The translations under genes and the position numbers were made by a program. A model generated the notes under the pieces. That model worked only from the letters and a program-made list of their open reading frames with translations, was not told the DNA's origin and ran no database searches. From Streptomyces sp. NRRL B-1140 (GTDB lineage: Bacteria > Actinomycetota > Actinomycetes > Streptomycetales > Streptomycetaceae), in NCBI RefSeq assembly GCF_001280065.1, contig NZ_LGEA01000093.1:1-64000 (forward strand): 64,000 nucleotides of DNA, written 5' to 3'. Below, one piece after another: positions 41,441 to 49,776 of the stretch; position 1 is the first letter of the stretch; the number at the start of each line of letters is the position of its first letter.

Positions 41441-42810
41441 CGTCCCTCGTACTCCTCGGAGATCTTCTCGGCGAGCGCCTGTGATGTCTTCAGGGCCGAC
41501 TCGACGGACTGGCGTCCGGCGATGGCCGCGCTGATCTCCTGGGAGACCTTGGTGCCGAGGTCGGTGAACTCGGGGATGCCGACGAACTGGATGCCGGGAG
41601 CGGGCCGCGGCTGGACACCGGGATCGTTCGGCCGAGCCTTCTCGATGGCCTCCTTGGTCATCTCCTGGAAGGCCCCGGCCTCCTTGCGGTAGTCGGCGTT
41701 GGCGTACGTCGACGCCCGCTTGCCGGCGGGGACGTTCGACCAGCCGGCCGTGTCGCCCACCAGCTCCTCGTAGCCCTTGCCGGAGGCCCAGGAGACGAAC
41801 TTCCAGGCGTCGTCCGGGTTGCGGGAGGCCTTCTGGATGCCCCAGGCCCAGGTGTAGAGCCAGCCGGATGACCTCGTCTTCTCGACGGGGGCGGGGGCGT
41901 AGCCGATCCTGCCCTTGACCGGGGACTTCGCCGCCTCCAGGGAACCGGCCGCGGAGGTGGCGTCGTACCACATGGCGACCTTGCCCTGGGTCATGTTGTT
42001 GAGGCACTCGGCGAAGCCGGACTGGGCGGCACCGGACTCGCCGTGTTCGCGCACCAGATCGACATAGAACTTCGTCGCCTTTTCGAAGGCGGGGGAGTCG
42101 AGCCGCGCCTTCCAGTCCTTGTCGAACCAGGTGCCGCCGAAGGTGTTGACGACCGTGGTGAGGGGCGCCATCACCTCGCCCCAGCCGGGCAGGCCGCGCA
42201 GGCAGATGCCCTTCATGCCGGGCTCGGCGCCGTCGGCCCGGGCCGCGAGGTCCGCCACCTGTTGCCAGGTGGGGTGCGCGGGCATCGTCAGGCCCTTCTT
42301 GCCGAACACGTCCTTGCGGTACATGAGGAACGACGACTCGCCGTAGAAGGGCTGGCCGTAGAGCTTGCCGTCGTCCGCGGTGAGGGACTGGCGCATCGGC
42401 TTGAGCACGTCCTGCTCGTCGTAGGCCGGGTCCTTCGCCACGTAGCCGTTCATCTCGTGCAGCCAGCCGTTGCGGGCGTAGATCGGTATCTCGTAGTTGG
42501 ACAGCGTGGCGACGTCGTACTGGCCGGCCTGGTTGGCGAAGTCCTGGCTGATCTTGTCTCGGACGTCGTTCTCGGGCAGGACCGTGAAGTTGACCTTGAT
42601 GCCCGTCTTCGCGGTGAAGTGGGCGCGGGTCAGCTTCTGCAGTTCGACCATCTGCGGGTTGTTGACCATCAGGACGTTGATGGCGTCACCGCCGGATCCG
42701 GCCCCGCCCGCGCCGACCCAGCAGCCGGACAGCAGCGGGGCGAGCAGCGTCCCTGCGGCGGCCAGGGCGAGCGGGGCTCGCGGTGGCCGTCGTCGGCTCT
42801 GGGTTCGCAT
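41437..42810 (-). CDS. Extracellular solute-binding lipoprotein, polyol type
   Basis: 457 residues. Lipoprotein signal with lipobox LLSGC near residue 30. The body resembles sorbitol/mannitol-binding proteins (TVLPENDVRDKISQDFANQAGQYDV, YGESSFLMYRKDVFG, RGLPGWGEVMAPLTTVVNTFGG, NNMTQGKVAMWYDATSAAG). AGGAGCG before the ATG. First transport gene of the operon, 76 bases after deoR. Confidence 0.92.
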   Translation of the reverse strand: MRTQSRRRPPRAPLALAAAGTLLAPLLSGCWVGAGGAGSGGDAINVLMVNNPQMVELQKLTRAHFTAKTGIKVNFTVLPENDVRDKISQDFANQAGQYDVATLSNYEIPIYARNGWLHEMNGYVAKDPAYDEQDVLKPMRQSLTADDGKLYGQPFYGESSFLMYRKDVFGKKGLTMPAHPTWQQVADLAARADGAEPGMKGICLRGLPGWGEVMAPLTTVVNTFGGTWFDKDWKARLDSPAFEKATKFYVDLVREHGESGAAQSGFAECLNNMTQGKVAMWYDATSAAGSLEAAKSPVKGRIGYAPAPVEKTRSSGWLYTWAWGIQKASRNPDDAWKFVSWASGKGYEELVGDTAGWSNVPAGKRASTYANADYRKEAGAFQEMTKEAIEKARPNDPGVQPRPAPGIQFVGIPEFTDLGTKVSQEISAAIAGRQSVESALKTSQALAEKISEEYEGR

Positions 42811-42886
42811 GGATCGCTCCTGGGATGTATGGGGAGATAAAGGGCATGGCAAGGCGCGGCTGCGCCCGGTGGAAGGGGGGACGGGG

Positions 42887-43654
42887 TCAGACGCGCAGGA
42901 TTTGGGGTCCGAGTAGTGAGTAGCGGTGGGCCTCGGCGGCCGGGAGCAGGGTGCTCGTCACGATCGTCTCCAGCGCGCCGACCTCGGCGAACCGGCAGAA
43001 GCTGACCGCTCCGAACTTGGTGTGCACGCCCGCGAAGACCACGCGCCGGGCGGCCCGGATCGCCTGTGCCTTGACCTCGCTGACGGCCGGGTCGGGAGTG
43101 GTGAGGCCGTGTTCGCGGGAGATGCCGTTGGCGCCGATGAACGCCAGGTCGAGGACGAAGCCGGCGAGCATCTTCGTCGTCCAGTGGTCGACGGTGGCGA
43201 GGGTGCCGCGCCGCACCCGGCCGCCGAGCAGCAGGACGGAGACGTGTTCGGCCTCGGCAAGGGCGCCGGCGACCGGCAGGGACGCGGTGACCACGGTCAG
43301 CGGCCGGTCACGGGGGAGCGCCTCGGCGATGAGCTGCGGGGTGTAGCCCTCGTCCACGAAGACGGTCTCGGCGTCGCCGAGCAGGTCGGCCGCGGCGGCC
43401 GCGACCCGGCGCTTCTCCGGGACGTGGCTGGTGGCGCGGAAGGCGAGCGTGGTCTCGAAGCCGGCGCTCTCCACGGGGTAGGCGCCGCCATGGGTGCGGC
43501 GGAGCAGGCCGTGGTCCTCAAGGACGCGCAGGTCCCGCCGTACGGTCTCCTTGGCGACGCCCAGTTCGGTGGCGAGGGCGGTGACGTCGACGGCGCCGTC
43601 CCGGCGAGCGGCCAGCACGATCTCGCGCTGGCGTTCTTCCGCGGTCCTGTTCAT
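42887..43654 (-). CDS. DeoR family regulator of the polyol operon
   Basis: 255 residues: N-terminal HTH (VDVTALATELGVAKETVRRDLRVLE, near 24-48) and a C-terminal DeoR sensor domain related to sugar-phosphate isomerases (VFVDEGYTPQLIAEAL, ANGISREHGLTTPDPAVSEVKAQAI). ATG 43654; a GTG at 43663 is an alternative. Directly upstream of the transporter, so it likely represses it. Confidence 0.92.
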   Translation of the reverse strand: MNRTAEERQREIVLAARRDGAVDVTALATELGVAKETVRRDLRVLEDHGLLRRTHGGAYPVESAGFETTLAFRATSHVPEKRRVAAAAADLLGDAETVFVDEGYTPQLIAEALPRDRPLTVVTASLPVAGALAEAEHVSVLLLGGRVRRGTLATVDHWTTKMLAGFVLDLAFIGANGISREHGLTTPDPAVSEVKAQAIRAARRVVFAGVHTKFGAVSFCRFAEVGALETIVTSTLLPAAEAHRYSLLGPQILRV

Positions 43655-43827
43655 GGCCGTCACCCGCCTTCCTGCTCTGCTGCCCGTTCGGGCCCTTGGT
43701 CGGGCCTTGGGGGAAGTTCTACAGGGGGTGCTCTGCGGTGGCCAGGTCTGTTGCGGGCGCGATCCTGCCCGGGTGTGCCCGTTCGGTCGTGCGGATACGC
43801 GGGGCGCCGCGGGGTGGCCGTGGCCGT

Positions 43828-43870
43828 CTGCGGGTGCGTTGTGGCTGGTCGCGCAGTTCCCCGCGCCCCT
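43828..43870 (+). repeat. Dispersed 45-bp repeat, copy 2
   Basis: CTGCGGGTGCGTTGTGGCTG, then GTCGCGCAGTTCCCCGCGCC and CCT; matches copies at 31344 and 57441. Confidence 0.85.
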
Positions 43871-43914
43871 GGCGGCGTTGCCCGACTGCTCCGGACCGTG
43901 CCCGAATGCCCGAG

Positions 43915-43941
43915 CGGGCGGGCCCGTTCTCTGCCCGCCCG
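43915..43941 (-). terminator. Terminator downstream of udh
   Basis: CGGGCGGGC (43915-43923) pairs with GCCCGCCCG (43933-43941) over a 9-base loop. Confidence 0.75.
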
Positions 43942-43963
43942 CCTCGGTGGCGACTGGTTCCGG

Positions 43964-44773
43964 TCAGTACGGCCAGATCGGCGGGTCCGTCACGAACTGG
44001 CCGCCCAGGTAGGCGTGCGCCTCGTTGCCTTCCTGCAGTTCGCCCTGCTCGGCGATGAGCTTCTCGGCGTACGGCTCGGAGTCGTCCTGCGGCTCGTAGC
44101 CGAGCGCCCGGGCGGTTCCGAGGTCCCACCACAGCCGGGTGTTGGCGGAGGAGCCGTGGACGACGGTGTGGCCGACGTGCTCGGCCGTCAGGGCCGCGTG
44201 GAAGAGGCGGGCGCCGTCGGCGGGGCTCATCCACACCGAGAGCATGCGCACGCTGGTCGGCTCGGGGAAACAGGAGCCGATCCGTACCGAGACGGTCTCC
44301 AGGCCGTGTCTGTCCCAGTAGAGCTGGGCGAGGTCCTCGCCGAAGCACTTGGACAGGCCGTAGAAGGTGTCCGGGCGGCGGGGGGTGTCGACCGGGATGA
44401 GGGGGTCGTCGCCGCGGGGGCGCGGGGTGTAGCCGACGGCGTGGTTGGAGGAGGCGAAGACGATCCGGCCCACACCCTCCTCGCGGGCGGCCTCGTACAG
44501 GTGGTAGGTGCCCTCGATGTTCGCCCTGAGGATCTTCTCGAAGGGGGCTTCCAGGGAGATGCCGGCGAGGTGGAGGATCGCGTCGACGCCCCGGACCGCC
44601 TCGCGCACGGCGTCCCGGTCGGCGAGGTCGGCGACGATCGCGTCGGGCTCGCCCTCGATCGGGCGCAGGTCCAGCAGGCGCAGGTCGTAGCCGTAGGCCG
44701 GGAGCAGCTCCCGCATCAGGGTGCCGAGGCCCCCGGCGGCGCCGGTGAGCAGGACGGTGCGGGGAGCGGGCAT
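43964..44773 (-). CDS. udh: Uronate dehydrogenase
   Basis: 269-residue SDR-fold enzyme that oxidises D-galacturonate or D-glucuronate to the aldarolactone with NAD. Rossmann motif LLTGAAGGLGTLMRE at the start, D in DLADRDA near 50, the catalytic FYGLSKCFGEDLAQLY (Tyr-x3-Lys) near 140, and the uronate dehydrogenase segments VFASSNHAVGYTPRPR, RIGSCFPEPTSVRMLSVW and SANTRLWWD. Divergent from kdgD, which acts later in the same oxidative pathway. Confidence 0.9.
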   Translation of the reverse strand: MPAPRTVLLTGAAGGLGTLMRELLPAYGYDLRLLDLRPIEGEPDAIVADLADRDAVREAVRGVDAILHLAGISLEAPFEKILRANIEGTYHLYEAAREEGVGRIVFASSNHAVGYTPRPRGDDPLIPVDTPRRPDTFYGLSKCFGEDLAQLYWDRHGLETVSVRIGSCFPEPTSVRMLSVWMSPADGARLFHAALTAEHVGHTVVHGSSANTRLWWDLGTARALGYEPQDDSEPYAEKLIAEQGELQEGNEAHAYLGGQFVTDPPIWPY

Positions 44774-44833
44774 CCTCGGGTCTCCTTGATCGCCAACCGT
44801 GCACATGAGCGCACGGCATTCATATGCGTGGAC

Positions 44834-44863
44834 ACGCTAAGGATCCGGGACGGAGCCCGTCAA
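44834..44863 (-). promoter_or_regulatory. udh promoter
   Basis: On the minus strand: TTGACG, 18 bases, TAGCGT. The architecture matches the divergent kdgD promoter exactly. Confidence 0.75.
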
Positions 44864-44912
44864 GTATGCCGCGGAGGGGGTGAATCCGCAGGTGCGTCGG
44901 GGGTGCGCGTGC

Positions 44913-44942
44913 TTGACCGGCACCAAGGGGGCGCCTTAGCGT
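44913..44942 (+). promoter_or_regulatory. kdgD promoter
   Basis: TTGACC (44913-44918), 18 bases, TAGCGT (44937-44942). Just downstream (44950-44984) is an AT-rich stretch TTCAGAAATATAG...CATGAATATGGAAC, a likely repressor site. Confidence 0.75.
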
Positions 44943-44995
44943 GGACTCGTTCAGAAATATAGACGCCAATCATGAATATGGAACCGGGAGAGCTT

Positions 44996-45937
44996 GTGAC
45001 GCCAGCCCCTCTCGCCGCTCGACTCGACATTCCCAGCGGGCCGCTGTTCTTCCCGGTCACCGCCTGCGGCCCCGACGGCTCCGTGGACCTCGACACCTTC
45101 CGGACCCACGTCCGGCGCGGGGTGGAGGCCGGAGCCGCCGCCGTGTTCGCCTGCTGCGGCACCGGCGAGTTCCACGCCCTGACGCCCGAGGAGTTCGAAG
45201 CCTGCGTGCGGGCCGCCGTCGAGGCCGCCGAGGGGCGGGTGCCGGTCGTCGCCGGTGCCGGGTACGGCACCGCGCTCGCCGTGCGCTACGCCCGCCTCGC
45301 CGAGGCCGCGGGGGCGGACGGGCTGCTCGCCATGCCGCCGTACCTCGTCGTCGCCGGGCAGGAGGGGCTCCTGCGGCACTACCGCGAGGTGGCCGCCGCG
45401 ACCGCCCTGCCGGTCATCGTCTACCAGCGCGACAACGCCGTGTTCACCCCCGAGACCGTCGTCGCACTCGCCCGCACGGACGGGATCATCGGCCTGAAGG
45501 ACGGGCTCGGCGACCTCGACCTCATGCAGCGCGTCGTCAGCGCCGTCCGCTCCGAGGCCCCGGGCGACTTCCTCTACTTCAACGGCCTGCCGACCGCCGA
45601 GCAGACCCAGCTCGCCTACCGCGCCCTCGGTGTCACGCTGTACTCGTCCGCCGTGTTCTGCTTCGCGCCGGAGATCGCCCTCGCCTTCCACCAGGCCCTC
45701 AGGGCCGGTGACGACGCCCTGGTGGCGAAGCTGCTGGACGGCTTCTACCGCCCGTTCGTCGAACTGCGCGCCCAGGGCCGCGGATACGCGGTCTCGCTGG
45801 TCAAGGCCGGTGTACGGCTGCGCGGCCTGGACGTAGGGGAGGTACGGCCACCGCTGCACGAGCCGAGCGAGGATCATGTCAAGCAGCTCGCCGAAGTGAT
45901 CGAGCGCGGCTACGCGCTGCTGGAGGAGACCAAGTGA
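44996..45937 (+). CDS. kdgD: 5-dehydro-4-deoxyglucarate dehydratase
   Basis: 313-residue DHDPS-family TIM barrel that removes water and CO2 from 5-keto-4-deoxyglucarate to give 2-oxoglutarate semialdehyde. Family signs: SGPLFFPVTACGPDGSVD at the start, CCGTGEFHALTPEEF near 56, Tyr in PVIVYQRDNAVF near 148, the Schiff-base Lys in GIIGLKDGLGDLDLM near 173, and YSSAVFCFAPEIALAF. GTG 44996 is favoured by GGGAG 5 bases upstream; an ATG at 44972 also exists. GTGA overlap with the next gene. Confidence 0.9.
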   Translation: MTPAPLAARLDIPSGPLFFPVTACGPDGSVDLDTFRTHVRRGVEAGAAAVFACCGTGEFHALTPEEFEACVRAAVEAAEGRVPVVAGAGYGTALAVRYARLAEAAGADGLLAMPPYLVVAGQEGLLRHYREVAAATALPVIVYQRDNAVFTPETVVALARTDGIIGLKDGLGDLDLMQRVVSAVRSEAPGDFLYFNGLPTAEQTQLAYRALGVTLYSSAVFCFAPEIALAFHQALRAGDDALVAKLLDGFYRPFVELRAQGRGYAVSLVKAGVRLRGLDVGEVRPPLHEPSEDHVKQLAEVIERGYALLEETK

Positions 45938-47097
45938 AGGCGTCGACATTCGTCTACCCCTGGGACGTCGACGGGGATCCGGAGGCACCCGCCAGGATCG
46001 CCGCGCTCGGCGTGGAGCAGGTGACGCTCGCCGCCGCCTACCACTCCACGCGCGCCCTCACACCCCGCCACCCGCGCCACCGCATCGTCACCGCCGAGCA
46101 CGCCGCCGTGCTGTACCCCGCGGACGACCGCTGGACCGGTCGCGAGCTGCGCCCCTACGCCGCCGGCCCCTGGGCCCCGGGGGACGCCTTCGGCGAGGCC
46201 GCCACCGCCCTCGCCGGGGCGGGCCTCGAGGTGCACACCTGGGTCGTCCTCGCGCACAACTCCCGCCTCGGCGCCGAACACCCCGGCACCTCGGTCGTCA
46301 ACGCCTACGGCGACCGCTACCCCTGGGCGCCGTGCATCGCGCAGCCCGCCACGCGCGCGTACCTCGTCGATCTGGCGGCCGAGGCGGCCGTGCGGCCCGG
46401 GGCGAGCGGCACCGAGCTGGAGTCCCTCGGCTGGTACGGCCTGGAGCATCTGCACGCCCACGACAAGACCGGCGGCGTCGGCCTCGGGGAGGCCGGGCAG
46501 TACCTGATGGCGCTGTGCTTCTGCCCGTCCTGCCGCGAGGGCTACGGCCGGCACGGCCTGGACGCCGACGAGCTGGCGGCCGCGGTACGGACCGCGCTGG
46601 AGCCGGTCTGGCAAGGGGCGCCCTCCGACGGCGGCTGGGCGGGCATCGAGAAGCTCCTAGGCGAGACGCTCGCCACCACCACGCGCGCGTACCGCGACGA
46701 AACCGCCCGCACCCTCCAGGAGCAGGCCGTCGCGGCGGTCCGGGCGGCCGCTCCCGACGGCTTCCAGGTGCTGCTGCACGCGGACCCCGTGTCCTACCAC
46801 GTCGGCGCCAATCCCGGGGTCGACCCGGCGCACATCCTGTCCGTCGCGGACGGTGTGGTCGTGCCGTGCGCGGGCGGCACCGGCACGCTGACGCCGTTCG
46901 CGCGCCAGGGTCGCGAGGGCGCCGTCGTCGCCGCCAACTTCCCCGTCGTCTCGGGGATGGGCGGCAGCCCCGGCACCCTCGCCGCCGACGCCGCCGAGGC
47001 ACGCCGGCGGGGCGCCACCGAGCTGCGGCTGTATCACGCCGGGCTGGCGTCCGACGACGACCTGGCGGCGGTCCGCTCCGCCCTCGCCGGGCTCTGA
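45934..47097 (+). CDS. TIM-barrel protein of glycosidase-like type
   Basis: 387 residues, coupled to kdgD by a GTGA overlap. Not firmly recognised. It looks like an alpha/beta barrel (STFVYPWDVDGDPE, VTLAAAYHSTRALTPRH, HTWVVLAHNSRLG, SLGWYGLEHLHAHDK) with the FCPSCREGYGRHGLD motif found in glycosidase-like barrel proteins. Intracellular, no signal. Because of its place it may act on a uronic acid-containing oligosaccharide or its lactone; this is inference. Its 3' end overlaps the convergent MFS gene by 64 bases. Confidence 0.8.
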   Translation: MKASTFVYPWDVDGDPEAPARIAALGVEQVTLAAAYHSTRALTPRHPRHRIVTAEHAAVLYPADDRWTGRELRPYAAGPWAPGDAFGEAATALAGAGLEVHTWVVLAHNSRLGAEHPGTSVVNAYGDRYPWAPCIAQPATRAYLVDLAAEAAVRPGASGTELESLGWYGLEHLHAHDKTGGVGLGEAGQYLMALCFCPSCREGYGRHGLDADELAAAVRTALEPVWQGAPSDGGWAGIEKLLGETLATTTRAYRDETARTLQEQAVAAVRAAAPDGFQVLLHADPVSYHVGANPGVDPAHILSVADGVVVPCAGGTGTLTPFARQGREGAVVAANFPVVSGMGGSPGTLAADAAEARRRGATELRLYHAGLASDDDLAAVRSALAGL

Positions 47098-48275
47098 CCC
47101 AGCGCGACGGCCGTCACCAGCAGGGCCACGCCCAGGGCCACCAGCACCAGCCGGTGGCTCACCAGCTCGACCAGGGCCGCTCCGGCGGCCAGCCCGACCA
47201 CGTTCGGCGCGTACACCGTGGTGTGGGCTGTGGCCGTGACCCGGCCCAGCAGCGCACCGGGCGTCTCGCGCTGCACGGACGTCAGCGCGGCGATCAGCAC
47301 CGCGGGCAGCCCCAGGCCGATCGCCGCGCTGCACACCAGCGCCACCGGGTCGGACGGCACGGCCCGAAGCGCCACCCCGAGAGCCAGCAGGGCGATGCCC
47401 GACGCCGCGAAGCGCCCCGCTCCCAGCCGGCGCAGGGCGGGACCGCCGAGCAGGCCGGCCGCGACCGAACCGGCGCCCTGCACGGCGTACAGCACGCCGG
47501 CGTACGCGGGGGAGTGCCCGAGGCCGTCGACCACGGCGTACACCATCGTCCCGTTCAGGCCGGCGCACAGCATCGTGGCGCCGCCCGCCAGCACCAGGGG
47601 GCGCAGCACCGGATGCTCCCACAGGATCCGGACGCCCTCGGTGGTCCGCTGCCCACGGCCGCCGGCCGGGGGCGTGGGCGGCCTTTCCTCCCTCACCCGC
47701 AGCAGCGCGTACAGCCCCGCGGCCAGCACGAACGTCGCCGCGTCCAGAAGGGCGACGCTCGCGCCGCCGTACGCCGCGCTGAGGCCGGCGCCGGCCGTCG
47801 GGGCCAGGAGCTTCATGCTCTCGGTGGCGGTCATGCGCAGGCCGTTGAAGTCACCGAGCAGGGACGGCTCGATCGCGGTCGCCACGAGCGCGGACTCGGC
47901 CGCGTCATGCACGACGCCCGCCGCGCCGTACAGGAACAGCACCGCGTACAGCAGCCACAGATCCCCCGGGTCGTCGACGCTCACGAGGGTGAGCAGCAGT
48001 GCGGCGAGCACCAGGTTCATACCCGTCAGCAGCGGTTTGCGGCGGCCCCGGTCGGCGAGGGGGCCCAGCAGCGGTCCGGCCAGGGCCGGCAGCCACATGG
48101 CGAGCATGCACAGTGCGGCCAGGCCGTCCGAGCCGGTCAGGTCCTTGACCCACACGCCGGACGCCAGCCACAGGGCGGAGGTCCCGAAGCCGGATACCAC
48201 CACGCCGGAGAGGCAGAGCCCGGCGTCGCGGTCCCGCAGGACGCGCACGAGGGGCCAGGTCTTCTTGGTCGTCAT
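47034..48275 (-). CDS. MFS transporter
   Basis: 413 residues, twelve helices of the MFS_3-like (EntS-type) exporters: GPLADRGRRKPLLTGMN near 65 is the loop 2-3 motif. The final 21 codons overlap the convergent TIM-barrel gene. ATG 48275 (MTTKKTW) is selected because longer frames have no ribosome site. Substrate unknown; probable drug or metabolite exporter. Confidence 0.9.
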   Translation of the reverse strand: MTTKKTWPLVRVLRDRDAGLCLSGVVVSGFGTSALWLASGVWVKDLTGSDGLAALCMLAMWLPALAGPLLGPLADRGRRKPLLTGMNLVLAALLLTLVSVDDPGDLWLLYAVLFLYGAAGVVHDAAESALVATAIEPSLLGDFNGLRMTATESMKLLAPTAGAGLSAAYGGASVALLDAATFVLAAGLYALLRVREERPPTPPAGGRGQRTTEGVRILWEHPVLRPLVLAGGATMLCAGLNGTMVYAVVDGLGHSPAYAGVLYAVQGAGSVAAGLLGGPALRRLGAGRFAASGIALLALGVALRAVPSDPVALVCSAAIGLGLPAVLIAALTSVQRETPGALLGRVTATAHTTVYAPNVVGLAAGAALVELVSHRLVLVALGVALLVTAVALGQSPARAERTAARSSSDASPA

Positions 48276-48502
48276 GTCCGGCCATCGTGGCGCTAAGGCC
48301 CTGGGGAGCGGATCGGGCAGGTGCCTTATGAGCCGTTTCCGCCGGACCGGGCTGCCTGTTCGTGGGCCCCGCCATGTCGGCTTGTCCTCCACGCCACGAC
48401 CGGACCGAGAACCGTGACCGCCAGGCATCGATCTCGCGCGTGGCTCAAGTGGCCCACGAGGCCGAGGAGAACCGTGGGTGCGTCATATGCAAAGGTTGCG
48501 TC

Positions 48503-49111
48503 GTGACAGATTTCGGGGGCGGCACGGAGACGCCGTTACGGCGTTCCCGACTTGCCGAGTACGCAGAGATGACCCAACGGCCCGAGTCACCCGGTCGGCA
48601 GCCTGTCGCCGACAAGTCCGGCCCCGGCGAGGGGACTCGGCCGGCTGAACCGGATGGTGCCCCGAGGCCACCCGTGACACCGGGCAACGCCGAGGGACCG
48701 TTGTTCAAGGAGATGCCGGAGCCCGCCGAGGAAGAAGTGGCTGCCCGTACCCGTGAGTTCGCCGTGCTGCTGGAGGCGTTCCGGGACACGGCAGTGCTGG
48801 TGCCGCTGCGCGACGGAGGCTGGCTCACCGCCGACTTCGGCGGCATCCGCTGGATCCTGGCCTTCTCCGACGAGTCGGCGCTGTCCCGGTACGCGCTCGC
48901 CCGGGACGAGGCCGATCGGGAGTGGACGTACCAGACGGTTCTCGGCGCCCGGCTGCTGGACGTGGCGGTACCGGAGGCTGGTGTGCCGTGCGGGGTGGCT
49001 CTGGACGCGGCCGACGGTGCCGAACACGCGCTGCTGCTGCCCCCGTTGACCGGAATCGTGCCCGACGCGTTCGCAGTGGACCGTGTACAGCAAGGAGGGA
49101 CGCCTCGATGA
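48503..49111 (+). CDS. SseB-domain protein of a polymorphic toxin locus
   Basis: 202 residues. A disordered N-terminus (about 1-80, Pro/Glu/Gly-rich) is followed by an SseB-like domain (EFAVLLEAFRDTAVLVPLRD, ILAFSDESALSRYALARDE, VPCGVALDAADGAEHALLLPP). Such proteins accompany WXG100/type VII-like secretion substrates in Streptomyces. GTG 48503 follows AAAGG by 8 bases; ATG 48569 is possible. ATGA overlap with the next gene. Confidence 0.78.
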   Translation: MTDFGGGTETPLRRSRLAEYAEMTQRPESPGRQPVADKSGPGEGTRPAEPDGAPRPPVTPGNAEGPLFKEMPEPAEEEVAARTREFAVLLEAFRDTAVLVPLRDGGWLTADFGGIRWILAFSDESALSRYALARDEADREWTYQTVLGARLLDVAVPEAGVPCGVALDAADGAEHALLLPPLTGIVPDAFAVDRVQQGGTPR

Positions 49112-49776
49112 CGGGGGGCGGTGACGGCAAGGATCTGACGGCGACCGGTCTCGACGAGATTGCCAAGGGACTGACCGCGGCGCTCGGCGAGTTGAAAGAG
49201 CTCGGCATGGTCGGTGAGGCCGGCGCGGGCCGTGGTTTCGGCGACATCGCGCTGTCCGGACTGGAGTTGGGGGCGGAGGGCCTCACCGGCACCTTCGGCT
49301 CCTTCTGTGAGCGGTGGGAATGGGGCGTCCGTTCACTGGTCCAGGAGGGCAACCTGTTCGCGCTCAAGACGGGGCTCGCGGCCGGGACGTACTACGAGAC
49401 CGATCAGTACGTCGAAGGAGCGATGAAGGTCGGCGTCAACTCGGTGATCGGCAATCCGCACGCCTCCGAGGACGAGATCACCGGCAAGGACTGGGGCGAG
49501 GTCTGGGCGAACAATCCGGTCACCCAGGTCAGGGACGCCGACTACAGCAAGGAGTCCTTCGACCGGGCCTGGGAGACCAGCGCCCAGGGCTGGCGCGACG
49601 CGGGCCGGGACATCATGACGTCCGAGAACCTGGCCGGCATGGGGTCGCTGGCGCCCGAGAACATCCGCGAGCGCGCGGGGGTCTCGGATGCCACATGGGA
49701 GCAGGTGCTGGACGAGCAGTTCGGCCCCTCGCCGGAGGAGCGCGCCCGTACGCAGGGCGGCGGAGGTGAGGGCTGA
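49108..49776 (+). CDS. Toxin-associated partner protein
   Basis: 222 residues, helical, no signal peptide. Features: LTATGLDEIAKGLTAALGELKELGM at the start, CERWEWGVRSLVQEGN near 70, then a Trp-rich region (DWGEVWANN, FDRAWETSAQGWRDAGRDI) reminiscent of WXG-type secretion partners. Overlaps both neighbours by 1-4 bases, so the four genes are made together. Probably a chaperone or co-secreted partner of the toxin (inference). Confidence 0.75.
   Translation: MTGGGDGKDLTATGLDEIAKGLTAALGELKELGMVGEAGAGRGFGDIALSGLELGAEGLTGTFGSFCERWEWGVRSLVQEGNLFALKTGLAAGTYYETDQYVEGAMKVGVNSVIGNPHASEDEITGKDWGEVWANNPVTQVRDADYSKESFDRAWETSAQGWRDAGRDIMTSENLAGMGSLAPENIRERAGVSDATWEQVLDEQFGPSPEERARTQGGGGEG

Larger units (their letters stand above)
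43655..43963. other. Intergenic region between deoR and udh
   Basis: No gene in these 309 bases. It contains dispersed repeat copy 2 (43828-43870) and the udh terminator (43915-43941). Confidence 0.6.
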
